From assembly GCA_900197615.1 (NCBI GenBank), contig FZLR01000013.1:1-48907 (forward strand): 48,907 bases of DNA, read 5' to 3'. The DNA is from Rhodospirillaceae bacterium Spongia-Bin9 (lineage in GTDB: Bacteria > Pseudomonadota > Alphaproteobacteria > Bin65). The translations under genes and the position numbers were made by a program. Under the pieces are notes generated by a model that searched no databases, had not been told where the DNA came from, and saw only the letters and a list, made by a program, of their open reading frames with translations. Positions 38,623 to 47,757 of the stretch are shown here, in pieces. Position 1 is the stretch's first letter. Every line of letters starts with the position of its first letter.

Positions 38623-39189
38623 TCAGCCGCGGCGCCCGGACGGGGCGCGCGGGTTCAGCATTCGCTTCAGGGTCGAGCCCTTGTCTATGAAATGGTGCTT
38701 GAGCGCCGCGCCGGCGTGAACGGCGACCAGGGCGATGCCGGCATAGGCCAGATAGTAGTGCAGCTCGATGGCGAGATCGCGCAGCGCCTCGGTCATGCCG
38801 CGGACCGCCGGCAGTTCGAACAGGCCGAACATGTCGATGCCGGCGCCCTCGGAGGTCGAGATGACGTAGCCGGTGACCGGCACGAGGACGATGAGCGCGT
38901 TCAGGCACCCGTGCATGACGGTGGCGCCGGCCCGTTCGTGCGGCTTCAGGTCCGGCGCGAGGCCGGGCCTCGGGTCTGCAAACCGCCAGCCGAACTTCGA
39001 CACGGCCAGCGCCAGGGCGACGATCCCGATCGCCTTATGAAGGGCGAGGGAATCGTTGTACCAGGGATCGTAGTAGCTCAACCCGACCATCCAGGCTCCG
39101 AGCCCGACGAGCGCGACAAAGGCAAGGGCGATGGCCCAGTGAAAGGATATCGAGACGAGACCGTAACGGTGGCTGCCGTTCCGCCACAT
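38623..39189 (-). CDS. Cytochrome b561 family protein
   Basis: A 188-residue, four-span membrane dihaem cytochrome of the CybB type that passes electrons from the quinol pool. Spans lie at about 14-36, 48-68, 88-112 and 143-166. H17 (SFHWAI), H51 (LHKAIG), H144 (ELHYY) and H158 (VHAGAA) are in the right places to be the four haem ligands. GGGGGAAG precedes the ATG. It lies 43 bases downstream of yceI on the same strand; this pairing is widespread (as yceJ-yceI in E. coli). Confidence 0.88.
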   Translation of the reverse strand: MWRNGSHRYGLVSISFHWAIALAFVALVGLGAWMVGLSYYDPWYNDSLALHKAIGIVALALAVSKFGWRFADPRPGLAPDLKPHERAGATVMHGCLNALIVLVPVTGYVISTSEGAGIDMFGLFELPAVRGMTEALRDLAIELHYYLAYAGIALVAVHAGAALKHHFIDKGSTLKRMLNPRAPSGRRG

Positions 39190-39232
39190 GTCGCTTCCCC
39201 CGGACGCCGGAACGCCGGACGGTAAGTCGGCC

Positions 39233-39808
39233 CTATTTGCGGATGCCCTCGACGGAGAGGAAGAAATGCACGGTATCGGACGCCGGGCCCAGATTCATGC
39301 CCGCGCCGAAGGCCTTGCGGGACAGGGTCGCCGTGCCTTCGAAACCGGCGCGGTAGCCGCCCCAGGGATCCTTGCCTTCGCCGACTTTCTTCACCGCAAT
39401 GGCGATCGGCTTCGTGACGCCCATTAACGTCAGATTTCCTTTTGTCGTGCCGCTCTTGGCGTTGCCCTCGTATCCGGTGCTCACAAATGTCGCCCTGGGG
39501 AATTTTCGCACATTCAGGAAATCGGGCGAGCGCAGATGCTTGTCGCGCTCGGCATGGCCGGAGTCGACACTGGCCGTGTCGATTTCGACCGAGATTTTCT
39601 GGCCGGCCGGTCCCGCCGCCGGATCGAACGAGAAACTGCCCGAGATCTTGTCGAAAACGCCGACCATCCAGGAAAAGCCCAGATGGCTGATCTTGAACTG
39701 GACGAAGCTGTGAGCCGGATCGATCCGGTATTCGGCGGCCTGGCTTGCCGTCGCGGAAGAGGCGATGGCGGCGGCAGCGAGCAACGTCGCCAGCGTGCGT
39801 GTCTTCAT
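39233..39808 (-). CDS. yceI: YceI-family periplasmic lipid-binding protein
   Basis: A 191-residue secreted protein with a lipocalin-like barrel that binds isoprenoid quinone-type lipids. Residues 1-24 ([20 protein letters not shown] then ASQA) form a signal peptide with a likely cleavage after ASQA. The mature protein begins [28 protein letters not shown] and has [21 protein letters not shown], the family signature. The ATG at 39808 was chosen over in-frame codons up to 39859 because it starts the signal peptide and has GGAG 9 bases upstream. The upstream region holds two inverted repeats. Confidence 0.9.
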   Translation of the reverse strand: MKTRTLATLLAAAAIASSATASQAAEYRIDPAHSFVQFKISHLGFSWMVGVFDKISGSFSFDPAAGPAGQKISVEIDTASVDSGHAERDKHLRSPDFLNVRKFPRATFVSTGYEGNAKSGTTKGNLTLMGVTKPIAIAVKKVGEGKDPWGGYRAGFEGTATLSRKAFGAGMNLGPASDTVHFFLSVEGIRK

Positions 39809-39904
39809 GTTTCGAATCTCCATTCGGATGAGTCTCGGCAATCGGAAAGAGGCAAGCATTTTCGAAATATCCTGTGCCGGCGGCCAGGGATTCCGGTGTA
39901 TTTG

Positions 39905-39967
39905 CTCTTGTATCAGAAGTTACAGAAATAGTGCACAGGCGTCACAGATGCCGGCATGATACAAGAG
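39905..39967. repeat. Perfect 11-bp inverted repeat upstream of yceI
   Basis: CTCTTGTATCA (39905-39915) and TGATACAAGAG (39957-39967) are exact reverse complements. The arms are 52 bp apart centre to centre, close to five helical turns. Between them, overlapping the right arm, is a palindrome ATGCCGGCAT (39948-39957). The arms resemble half-sites for a dimeric repressor, or the two sides of an RNA stem in the yceI leader. It lies in a less GC-rich gap of 414 bases (39809-40222). Confidence 0.6.
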
Positions 39968-39981
39968 TTCACCAAGTAATC

Positions 39982-40080
39982 GCGTTGCATTTTACCAGTA
40001 GTGGCAGCGGCATCGCAATTGTCGGCTAAAATTACAAGGTCCGCAGTCCTCCCCAGGGGAGCCATCCGGCGATGCAACGC
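39982..40080. repeat. Second inverted repeat with nested hairpin upstream of yceI
   Basis: GCGTTGCAT (39982-39990) and ATGCAACGC (40072-40080) are exact reverse complements 81 bases apart. Inside is a tight hairpin, CTCCC (40049-40053) with GGGAG (40057-40061). No gene is seen here; the open frames in this region look like chance. It may be a structured RNA, a remnant of an insertion, or coincidence. Confidence 0.35.
39989..40018 (-). promoter_or_regulatory. Candidate promoter for yceI-cytochrome b561
   Basis: Read on the minus strand, TTGCGA (40018-40013) and TAAAAT (39994-39989) are separated by 18 bases; the -10 matches at five positions and the -35 at four. RNA would start near 39982 and give a leader of about 170 bases containing the 11-bp inverted repeat. 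Confidence 0.35.
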
Positions 40081-40222
40081 CTTCCGCACGCCGCCTGCGA
40101 CACCGTTTCGACAACGGCGGCCGAGCCGAACGTTGCACGAGCCGTCTTTAGAGCCGAGCCATGCAATATTCGTTCTCCTGAACGATGCTGCCGCCATATT
40201 CCGTCGTTCGATAAAGGATTGT

Positions 40223-40579
40223 TCAGGTATTGCTGAGGGACGCAAGATTGAGTTCGTGCTGGTTGCCGAGCCAAGTCGCATAGTCCCTGTGGTCGGCCAG
40301 ATCGTCCCCGGTCAGCGGGTGGAGGAAGACATCGAGATCGCCCCGGTTGAGAATGAGAAAGGGCAAAATTTCGCCGAGCTGTTCGGCCTCGAAGGCGATC
40401 TGGTAGCTCCATTGCGGATGCGGGCCGACCGGGAAGTCTCGCCACCGGCCCATGACAATATCGAACCGCGCTTCGACCGCCTCGCGCAGCACTGCGGCGG
40501 CCGGTTTGGAGTCCGCTGTGTAATAGACATGGGCGTGATAGCCCTCGATGGTCCCGGAATCGGATGTTTCGGTGGTCAT
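40223..40579 (-). CDS. DOPA 4,5-dioxygenase family protein
   Basis: A 118-residue single-domain protein of the family named after fungal DOPA 4,5-dioxygenase. Most bacterial members have no assigned substrate. The His-rich motifs are in place: YHAHVYY (H15, H17), VGPHPQWSYQ (H54), FLHPLTGDD (H87) and DHRDYA (H97), probably the metal and substrate ligands. The ATG at 40579 was chosen because the family core begins about 11 residues later; upstream Met codons in frame are not conserved. It is divergent from pccA, with 128 bases between start codons. Confidence 0.87.
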   Translation of the reverse strand: MTTETSDSGTIEGYHAHVYYTADSKPAAAVLREAVEARFDIVMGRWRDFPVGPHPQWSYQIAFEAEQLGEILPFLILNRGDLDVFLHPLTGDDLADHRDYATWLGNQHELNLASLSNT

Positions 40580-40707
40580 GGCTGCAGTCTGCCTCTCCGT
40601 TCGGTTCCGCGCCGCCGACATAGTCTCGCCGGGCCGGCGCGGCGACGCGGAGTCTGTACCTGAAAGGCGGCAGGGGATAAACAAGACGGCGATTCTGCTG
40701 TTCCCGG

Positions 40708-42726
<2,019 letters not shown>

Positions 42727-42811
42727 CGCGCTTCCGGCCGGCCGCATGGCGCGGCCGCAGCCGACAGTTCTGCAGATTCCCGCTGTGTCTCTTGCAATCC
42801 GGAGCCGGCCG

Positions 42812-43105
42812 ATGGGAAAAGGTACAGCGGAAACAGCCGTTCATCTGCGCATATCCGGCAGGGTCCAGAATGTCTGGTACCGCGGCTGGCTGGCCGAACA
42901 GGCAAACTGTGCCGGGATCAGGGGTTGGGTCCGCAACCGGTCCGACAGCACCGTTGAGGCATTGTTGATCGGACCGGAAAGTCTCGTGCAGGACGTAGCC
43001 GGCCGTTGCCGGGCCGGTCCGCGGGCCGCTGTCGTCGTTAAAGTCCGGGCCACGCCGGGGCGCGATGACGGGTCGGCCGGATTCCGGCTGCGTCCCACTG
43101 TGTGA
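42812..43105 (+). CDS. Acylphosphatase
   Basis: A 97-residue small enzyme that hydrolyses carboxyl-phosphate bonds. The signature GRVQNVWYRGW is at residues 17-26, with phosphate-binding Arg24. GIRGWVRNRSDSTVEALLIG supplies catalytic Asn42. WYR replaces the commoner GFR. The ATG at 42812 has GGAG (42801-42804) 7 bases upstream; in-frame codons further up would add 22 unconserved residues. It lies between pccA and a MaoC gene on the same strand, and may be co-transcribed. Confidence 0.9.
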   Translation: MGKGTAETAVHLRISGRVQNVWYRGWLAEQANCAGIRGWVRNRSDSTVEALLIGPESLVQDVAGRCRAGPRAAVVVKVRATPGRDDGSAGFRLRPTV

Positions 43106-43144
43106 CACGGGGCGGTGGCCGGCCCGGAGAGCGAGTTGGTGCGC

Positions 43145-43660
43145 ATGGGCCGATTGTTGATCGAAGGAGTTCCCTTCCATGTCGACACGATGGGGGGGTA
43201 TGTCGGCAAGCCGCTCGGCGAGAGCGACTGGCTGCCGGTCGACCAGAAGAGGATCGACCGGTTCAGCGAAGCGACGGAGGACCGGAACCCGCTGCATGTC
43301 GATCCCGACTGGGCCGAGGCAAACGGCCCTTTCGGCGGCACGATCGCCCATGGTTTTCTGACGCTTTCCCTTTTGAGCCATCTTTGCCGAGGTGCCGAAT
43401 TGGAGCCCGATGGGGTGGACTACGGCATCAATCTCGGATTCGAGCGGATACGCTTCCTCGCGCCGGTGGGGGAAGGCGACCGGATCAGGCTTCGGCTGTT
43501 CCTGATGGAGATCAAACCGCGCGGTCCGGGCAAATGGCAATACAAGCTGCGCTGTACGATCGTGACCGAAAAGACCGGCAAGACGGCGTTGAGCGCGGTT
43601 TGGCTGGTTCTGTTCGTCAGCACGGCTCTCGCGGGAGAAGAAGGCCGACCGTTCGGCTGA
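43145..43660 (+). CDS. MaoC-family (R)-hydratase/dehydratase
   Basis: A 171-residue hot-dog-fold protein from the ATG at 43145. The hydratase 2 signature appears as ATEDRNPLHVDPDWAEA, with Asp46 and His51 as the catalytic pair, followed by GTIAHGFLTLSLLSHL. Such enzymes hydrate 2-enoyl-CoA. The start is uncertain: GTG 43139 has GGAG 9 bases upstream, and GTG 43115 or ATG 43190 are also in frame. The closeness to pcc genes suits acyl-CoA metabolism. Its 3' end overlaps convergent lipB by 44 bases. Confidence 0.85.
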   Translation: MGRLLIEGVPFHVDTMGGYVGKPLGESDWLPVDQKRIDRFSEATEDRNPLHVDPDWAEANGPFGGTIAHGFLTLSLLSHLCRGAELEPDGVDYGINLGFERIRFLAPVGEGDRIRLRLFLMEIKPRGPGKWQYKLRCTIVTEKTGKTALSAVWLVLFVSTALAGEEGRPFG

Positions 43661-44375
43661 ACGTGGCTGTCAACGCTGCGTCCAGATCGGCCATCGACGC
43701 GCCGGTCCCGAGTTCTGCGAGCGACGTCACCCCGAAGCGCGGATCGTCGATGCCGCAGGGCAGGATACGCCCGAATTCACCCAGGTCCGGCGCGACATTG
43801 ATCGAAATGCCGTGGTAGCTCACCCAACGGCGCAGCCGGATGCCGAGAGCGGCGATCTTGTCTTCGCGGCCCGGCCCTTTGTCCGTCGAGCGGTCGACCC
43901 ACAGGCCAACCCGGCCGTCCCGGGGAGACGCCTCGACGCCCAGTTCTCCCAGCGCCGCCGCAACCCAGGCCTCAAGGGCCCGAACGAGCAGCCGGACATC
44001 CTTGCGCCGCCGGCTCAGGTCGAGCATGACGTAGACGATACGCTGGCCGGGTCCGTGCCAGGTGTAGCGGCCGCCACGACCGACCCGATAAACGGGCAGA
44101 TCGCCCGGATCGCGTAATTCCGCCGGGTCGGCGCTGGTCCCGGCGGTCAGGACCGGTTCGTGTTCCAGCAGCCAGATCGCTTCGGGCGCCTGCCGCTCCA
44201 GGATCGACTCGACCCGGAGTTCCATGTCGCGGAGCGCCGGACCGTAAGCGCGCGGCCCGGTATAGACCGACCACTCCGGCGCCGCTGCGGCCGGCCCTTC
44301 CGTCTCTGGCCGTTCGTCCGGATTAATCGCCTGTGCCCTTCGTTCCCGCGGCCCGTCTTGCGCCGATTTGGTCAC
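43617..44375 (-). CDS. lipB: Octanoyl-[acyl-carrier-protein] transferase LipB
   Basis: A 252-residue enzyme that moves octanoate from ACP to lipoyl domains, the first step of lipoate synthesis. RGGRYTWHGPGQ (residues 100-111), Lys173 in DKIAALGIRLRRWVSYHG and Cys207 in LPCGIDD are the catalytic and binding residues of the family. The first 33 residues are a charged, Pro/Ala-rich extension beyond the usual start. The chosen GTG at 44375 is the first workable start. It abuts a divergent promoter for tRNA-Leu. No lipA is in the window. Confidence 0.93.
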   Translation of the reverse strand: MTKSAQDGPRERRAQAINPDERPETEGPAAAAPEWSVYTGPRAYGPALRDMELRVESILERQAPEAIWLLEHEPVLTAGTSADPAELRDPGDLPVYRVGRGGRYTWHGPGQRIVYVMLDLSRRRKDVRLLVRALEAWVAAALGELGVEASPRDGRVGLWVDRSTDKGPGREDKIAALGIRLRRWVSYHGISINVAPDLGEFGRILPCGIDDPRFGVTSLAELGTGASMADLDAALTATFSRTVGLLLPREPC

Positions 44376-44376
44376 C

Positions 44377-44405
44377 TTGGCGACGCGCGCAACCGCTTAT
44401 ATAAC
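44377..44405 (+). promoter_or_regulatory. Sigma70-type promoter for tRNA-Leu
   Basis: TTGGCG (44377-44382, four of six), a 17-base spacer and TATAAC (44400-44405, five of six). It begins 1 base beyond the lipB start codon, in divergent orientation. RNA would start near 44412, about 88 bases before tRNA-Leu. Confidence 0.6.
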
Positions 44406-44499
44406 CCGTGTTCGTTCGCCGGTCCCCGGAATCGCGGGTCGGCGCTTTACTTCGGCGGACCTTTCGATCGGACAGTTTCGGTCGGACGGGGTGCCGCGT

Positions 44500-44586
44500 G
44501 CGGTCGTGGCGGAATTGGTAGACGCGCAGCGTTGAGGTCGCTGTGGGCGAAAGCCCGTGGAAGTTCGAGTCTTCTCGACCGCACCA
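44500..44586 (+). tRNA. trnL: tRNA-Leu (anticodon GAG)
   Basis: An 87-base tRNA with a long variable arm, as expected for Leu. The acceptor stem is GCGGTCG (44500-44506) with CGACCGC (44576-44582). The anticodon stem is CAGCG/CGCTG (44527-44531, 44539-44543), with loop TTGAGGT and anticodon GAG at 44534-44536. The variable-arm hairpin is GGGCGAAAGCCC and the T-loop TTCGAGT. The discriminator is A44583, and CCA is encoded at 44584-44586. Confidence 0.97.
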
Positions 44587-44596
44587 GATTATACGA

Positions 44597-44617
44597 GGGC
44601 CGGCAGTCCGGCCCCTT
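44597..44617 (+). terminator. Hairpin terminator after tRNA-Leu
   Basis: GGGCCGG (44597-44603) and CCGGCCC (44608-44614) pair perfectly around CAGT, 11 bases after the tRNA CCA end, followed by CTT. The short T-run makes it moderate, but its position just past the tRNA supports a terminator. No magnesium riboswitch is apparent in the space before mgtE. Confidence 0.45.
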
Positions 44618-44676
44618 GCGAGACAGGCGGCTGGTGGCCGGCGGCCGGTTCGCCGCCTCGCCGGGGGATTCCGGAT

Positions 44677-46077
44677 ATGGCCGACACCATCGACAAGCCG
44701 GCAAAGAAAAAGAAGAAGCACGCCGCGGCGCCGCTCTACGGCCTGCGCCCGGCCGTGGTCGATGCCGTCTCCGATGCGGCGCGGGCCGGGCACGCCAAGC
44801 AGGTGCGCCGCCTGATCCATCCCCTGCATCATTCCGACGTTGCCGACCTGCTGGAGCGCTTGCCGTCGGATGTCCGGTTTCGGGTCGTCGATTTTTCGCG
44901 CCGCACGCTGCCGCCCGAAGTGCTGCCGGAACTCGACGATGCGGTGCGCGACGAGGTCTTGGACATACTCGAGCCCAAGCAGGTCGCCGCGGCGGTCAGC
45001 GATCTGAGCACGGACGACGCCGTTGAAATTCTCGAAGACCTGGATCACGCCACCCGGCAGGAAATCCTGACCGCTGTCGAGCCGGAAGACCGGCTGCTGA
45101 TCGAGGACAGCCTGTCCTATCCGGACGACAGCGCGGGCCGGCTGATGCAGCGCGAATCGGTCGCCGTCGCGCAGACCTGGACGGTCGGCGAAGTGATCGA
45201 CCATATGCGCGAGAGCGCCGATCTGCCGGACGATTTCTACGATATTTTCGTGGTGGACGGCCGCTCGCGTGCGCTGGTCGGCGGCCTGCCGCTCAACAAG
45301 CTGCTCAGAACCGGCCGGCCCGTGCGCATCGCGGCGATCATGGACCGGAACATCACGATCATACCGGCGACGATGGACCAGGAGGATGTGGCGATCCTGT
45401 TCCGCGACCGCGATCTGGTTTCGGCGCCTGTGGTCGACGACGACAACCGTCTGGTCGGCATGATCACCGTGGACGACGTGGTCGACGTGATCGACGAGGA
45501 GGCCGAAGAGGATCTGCTGAAGCTGTCCGGCGTCAGCGAGACGGACTTCTACCAGGACATGATCCAGACGACCCGCCGGCGTTTTAGCTGGCTCGGGATC
45601 AACCTGGTCACAGCGATCGCGGCGTCGGTCGTTATTGCGATCTTCGCCCGGACCATCGAGCAGGTGGTCGCGCTGGCGATCCTCATGCCGATCGTCGCCT
45701 CGATGGGCGGCATCGCCGGCACGCAGACGCTGACGGTCGCAGTCCGGGCCATCGCCATGCGCGATTTCGGCCCCGGCAAGGCGTCCCGCTTCATCCTGAA
45801 GGAAGTCTCGGTCGGGCTGGCGAACGGCATTGTGTTTGCCGCCGTCATGGGGCTGGTCGCCAGCTTCTGGTTCGCCGATCCCGGCTTGGGGGCGATCGTT
45901 GCGGTCGCCATGGTGCTCAACCTCGCGATCGCCGGCCTGTCCGGCGCGATGGTGCCGTTCCTGCTCGATCGCCGGGGCGTCGACCCCGCCATCGCCTCGC
46001 CCGTCATCCTGACCACGGTCACCGATGTCATCGGCTTCCTGACCTTCCTCGGCCTGGCGACCGTCTTTCTGCTCTAG
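44677..46077 (+). CDS. mgtE: Magnesium transporter MgtE
   Basis: A 466-residue Mg2+ channel of the inner membrane. A cytosolic N domain covers about 20-150. Two CBS domains follow at about 155-280 (RLMQRESVAVAQTWTVGEVI, then RLVGMITVDDVVDVIDEEA). Five spans cover about 304-466. The pore signature MPIVASMGGIAGTQTLTV is present, and SPVILTTVTDVIGF carries Asp450, the likely ion-binding residue of the last span. The acidic residues between domains act as Mg2+ sensors in known members. The ATG at 44677 starts after a GGGGGATT stretch. Confidence 0.95.
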   Translation: MADTIDKPAKKKKKHAAAPLYGLRPAVVDAVSDAARAGHAKQVRRLIHPLHHSDVADLLERLPSDVRFRVVDFSRRTLPPEVLPELDDAVRDEVLDILEPKQVAAAVSDLSTDDAVEILEDLDHATRQEILTAVEPEDRLLIEDSLSYPDDSAGRLMQRESVAVAQTWTVGEVIDHMRESADLPDDFYDIFVVDGRSRALVGGLPLNKLLRTGRPVRIAAIMDRNITIIPATMDQEDVAILFRDRDLVSAPVVDDDNRLVGMITVDDVVDVIDEEAEEDLLKLSGVSETDFYQDMIQTTRRRFSWLGINLVTAIAASVVIAIFARTIEQVVALAILMPIVASMGGIAGTQTLTVAVRAIAMRDFGPGKASRFILKEVSVGLANGIVFAAVMGLVASFWFADPGLGAIVAVAMVLNLAIAGLSGAMVPFLLDRRGVDPAIASPVILTTVTDVIGFLTFLGLATVFLL

Positions 46078-46090
46078 GGGATGCCCGCCC

Positions 46091-46474
46091 GTGCGGATCG
46101 TTTTCGACACCTGGCAGTTCGTTCGCGTGATGGTGCGCCTGGAGCAGACCCGGAGCCGGGATTCCGCGCGCCGCGCCTTGTGGGCGGCGTGGGAGGCGGA
46201 CTGGCGCAGGCTGGATGGCGAACTGGAAGCGCTACGCACCGCGGATTTCGGGCGATTTGCCGAAGCGATGATGGATCGGGAAATAACCTTCGATCCGGTC
46301 GATTCCCGGACGGCCCGGACGGTGGCCCGGCTGGCGCGGGAGGTTGCCGGCGAAATCGGACGGGCGCAGAAAGCGACCGCTGCCGACGACCGGGACGATC
46401 TGGCCTTCGAACGGGCCGGCCTCGCCGATCTGGCAGACCGGTCGGAGGAACTGGCTCTGCGCGGCCGCGCTTGA
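46091..46474 (+). CDS. Hypothetical protein, 127 residues
   Basis: A GTG-started frame 13 bases after mgtE. The product is predicted mostly helical, rich in Ala, Arg, Asp and Glu, with three Trp in the first 40 residues (DTWQF, ALWAAWEADW), no signal peptide and no membrane span. I recognise no family. It ends 3 bases before the convergent lpxD-like stop, and no other frame there is plausible, which supports it being a real gene. Function unknown; co-transcription with mgtE is likely. Confidence 0.6.
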   Translation: MRIVFDTWQFVRVMVRLEQTRSRDSARRALWAAWEADWRRLDGELEALRTADFGRFAEAMMDREITFDPVDSRTARTVARLAREVAGEIGRAQKATAADDRDDLAFERAGLADLADRSEELALRGRA

Positions 46475-46477
46475 ACG

Positions 46478-47623
46478 CTATTCGCCGCCTTCCGGTTCTT
46501 CGCTCCCGCCGCCCGCGCCCTGTTCCAGCCGGTCGACGCGCTCCGTCAGGTCGCGCAGCCGGCGCAGGGCGCGGCCGATGCGCATCTGGTCCATTTCCAG
46601 CGACCGCTGCTGCTTGATCGGGCGGGCGGGAAACCCGGCATAAATACCCTTGGGCTCGATGTTGCGGGCGACTCCCGCCTTGGCGGCGACGATGGCGTCG
46701 TCGCCGACGGTCTTGTGATCCGCGATGCCGGCCATGCCGCCGATAACCGCCCGGTCGCCGATCTTCGCGCTGCCGGCGACGCCGGAGTTGCCGGCGATCA
46801 GGACATTTTCGCCGACCGTCGCATTGTGGCCGATCTGGACCAGGTTATCGATTTTCGTGCCGTCGCCGATCCGCGTCGGGCCGAGCGTGCCCCGGTCGAC
46901 GCAGGAGCCGGCGCCGATCTCGACATTGTCGCCGACGATCGCGTTGCCCAGCGAATCGATACGCAGGATATCGAAGTTGAAGGCGGTGACTTCGCCCGTC
47001 CTCAGCGCCCGCTCGATGCTGCCTTCCTCGGCCGTGACGAAGCCGAAGCCGTCTGCGCCGATGGAGACGTTGTGGTGCAGGATGCAGCGCTCGCCTAAGC
47101 TGCATTTCTCGCCGATCCGGACGCCCGGATGCAGGATGCTGCCGGCCCCGACCTCCGCGCCGGCTGCAACCGTGACCTGGGAGAGCAGCACCGCGCCCGG
47201 TCCGACCCGCGCTTCAGGTCCGATAACGCAGAGCGGCCCGACCGAGGCCCCGTCGCGGACTTTCGCGCTCGGATCGACGACGGCGCTGGGATGGAGGCCG
47301 GGGACGTGGTGGAGCGGCGGCGAAAAGAGCCGGCTCAGAAGCGACAGGGCGACCCGGGAGCGTCCTTCGATCGCAAGACCGCCGGCGAACCGCTCCGAAT
47401 CGAATTCCGTGCCGTGCGCGACGATGGCCGCCCCGGCATGGGTGCGGTCGAGCAGGGCGTGGGAGCCCTTGTCCATGGCGAGCGCCAGGGTCTCGCGATG
47501 TTGGGCGAACACCGGATGGGCGACTGCGGTGACCGTAAAATCGCCGTCGCCGATGACCTCCGCCCCCAGCAGCTCGGCGAGGTCGTTCAGCGAATGCGGT
47601 TCGGGCGGAGAGAGCAGGGGCAT
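46478..47623 (-). CDS. lpxD: LpxD-like UDP-3-O-acylglucosamine N-acyltransferase
   Basis: A 381-residue left-handed beta-helix acyltransferase of lipid A synthesis. The N-terminal uridine-binding domain is about 1-110. Hexapeptide repeats cover about 110-345 and the C-terminal helix about 345-381. H266 in [12 protein letters not shown] matches the catalytic His. [10 protein letters not shown] and [14 protein letters not shown] are family motifs. A loop of about 25 residues after GFGFV is longer than in E. coli LpxD. The gene stands alone, not in the usual bamA-skp-lpxD-fabZ-lpxA cluster, so it may be a paralogue with another sugar substrate. Confidence 0.82.
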   Translation of the reverse strand: MPLLSPPEPHSLNDLAELLGAEVIGDGDFTVTAVAHPVFAQHRETLALAMDKGSHALLDRTHAGAAIVAHGTEFDSERFAGGLAIEGRSRVALSLLSRLFSPPLHHVPGLHPSAVVDPSAKVRDGASVGPLCVIGPEARVGPGAVLLSQVTVAAGAEVGAGSILHPGVRIGEKCSLGERCILHHNVSIGADGFGFVTAEEGSIERALRTGEVTAFNFDILRIDSLGNAIVGDNVEIGAGSCVDRGTLGPTRIGDGTKIDNLVQIGHNATVGENVLIAGNSGVAGSAKIGDRAVIGGMAGIADHKTVGDDAIVAAKAGVARNIEPKGIYAGFPARPIKQQRSLEMDQMRIGRALRRLRDLTERVDRLEQGAGGGSEEPEGGE

Positions 47624-47725
47624 TTGAACCGGTCGATGGTGGCGGTCGTACGGCAGATCGACGAAGGCCGCGTGGTTTGAGATACACAGTCAGATAAGCC
47701 GGCTGCCGGCGCGGCGGCAACTCCC

Positions 47726-47742
47726 GCCGATGCCGCATCGGC
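47726..47742 (-). terminator. Hairpin downstream of the alpha/beta hydrolase gene
   Basis: GCCGATG (47726-47732) and CATCGGC (47736-47742) pair perfectly around a 3-base loop, 16 bases past the hydrolase stop on the minus strand. No T-run follows. It may mark the 3' end of that transcript before the lpxD-like gene. Confidence 0.35.
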
Positions 47743-47757
47743 AGGGTCCGGCCGGAG

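Noticed and set aside
44587-44676. Magnesium riboswitch upstream of mgtE
   Set aside because: Only 90 bases separate tRNA-Leu from mgtE and they hold a simple terminator-like hairpin; there is not enough sequence for an M-box-type aptamer.
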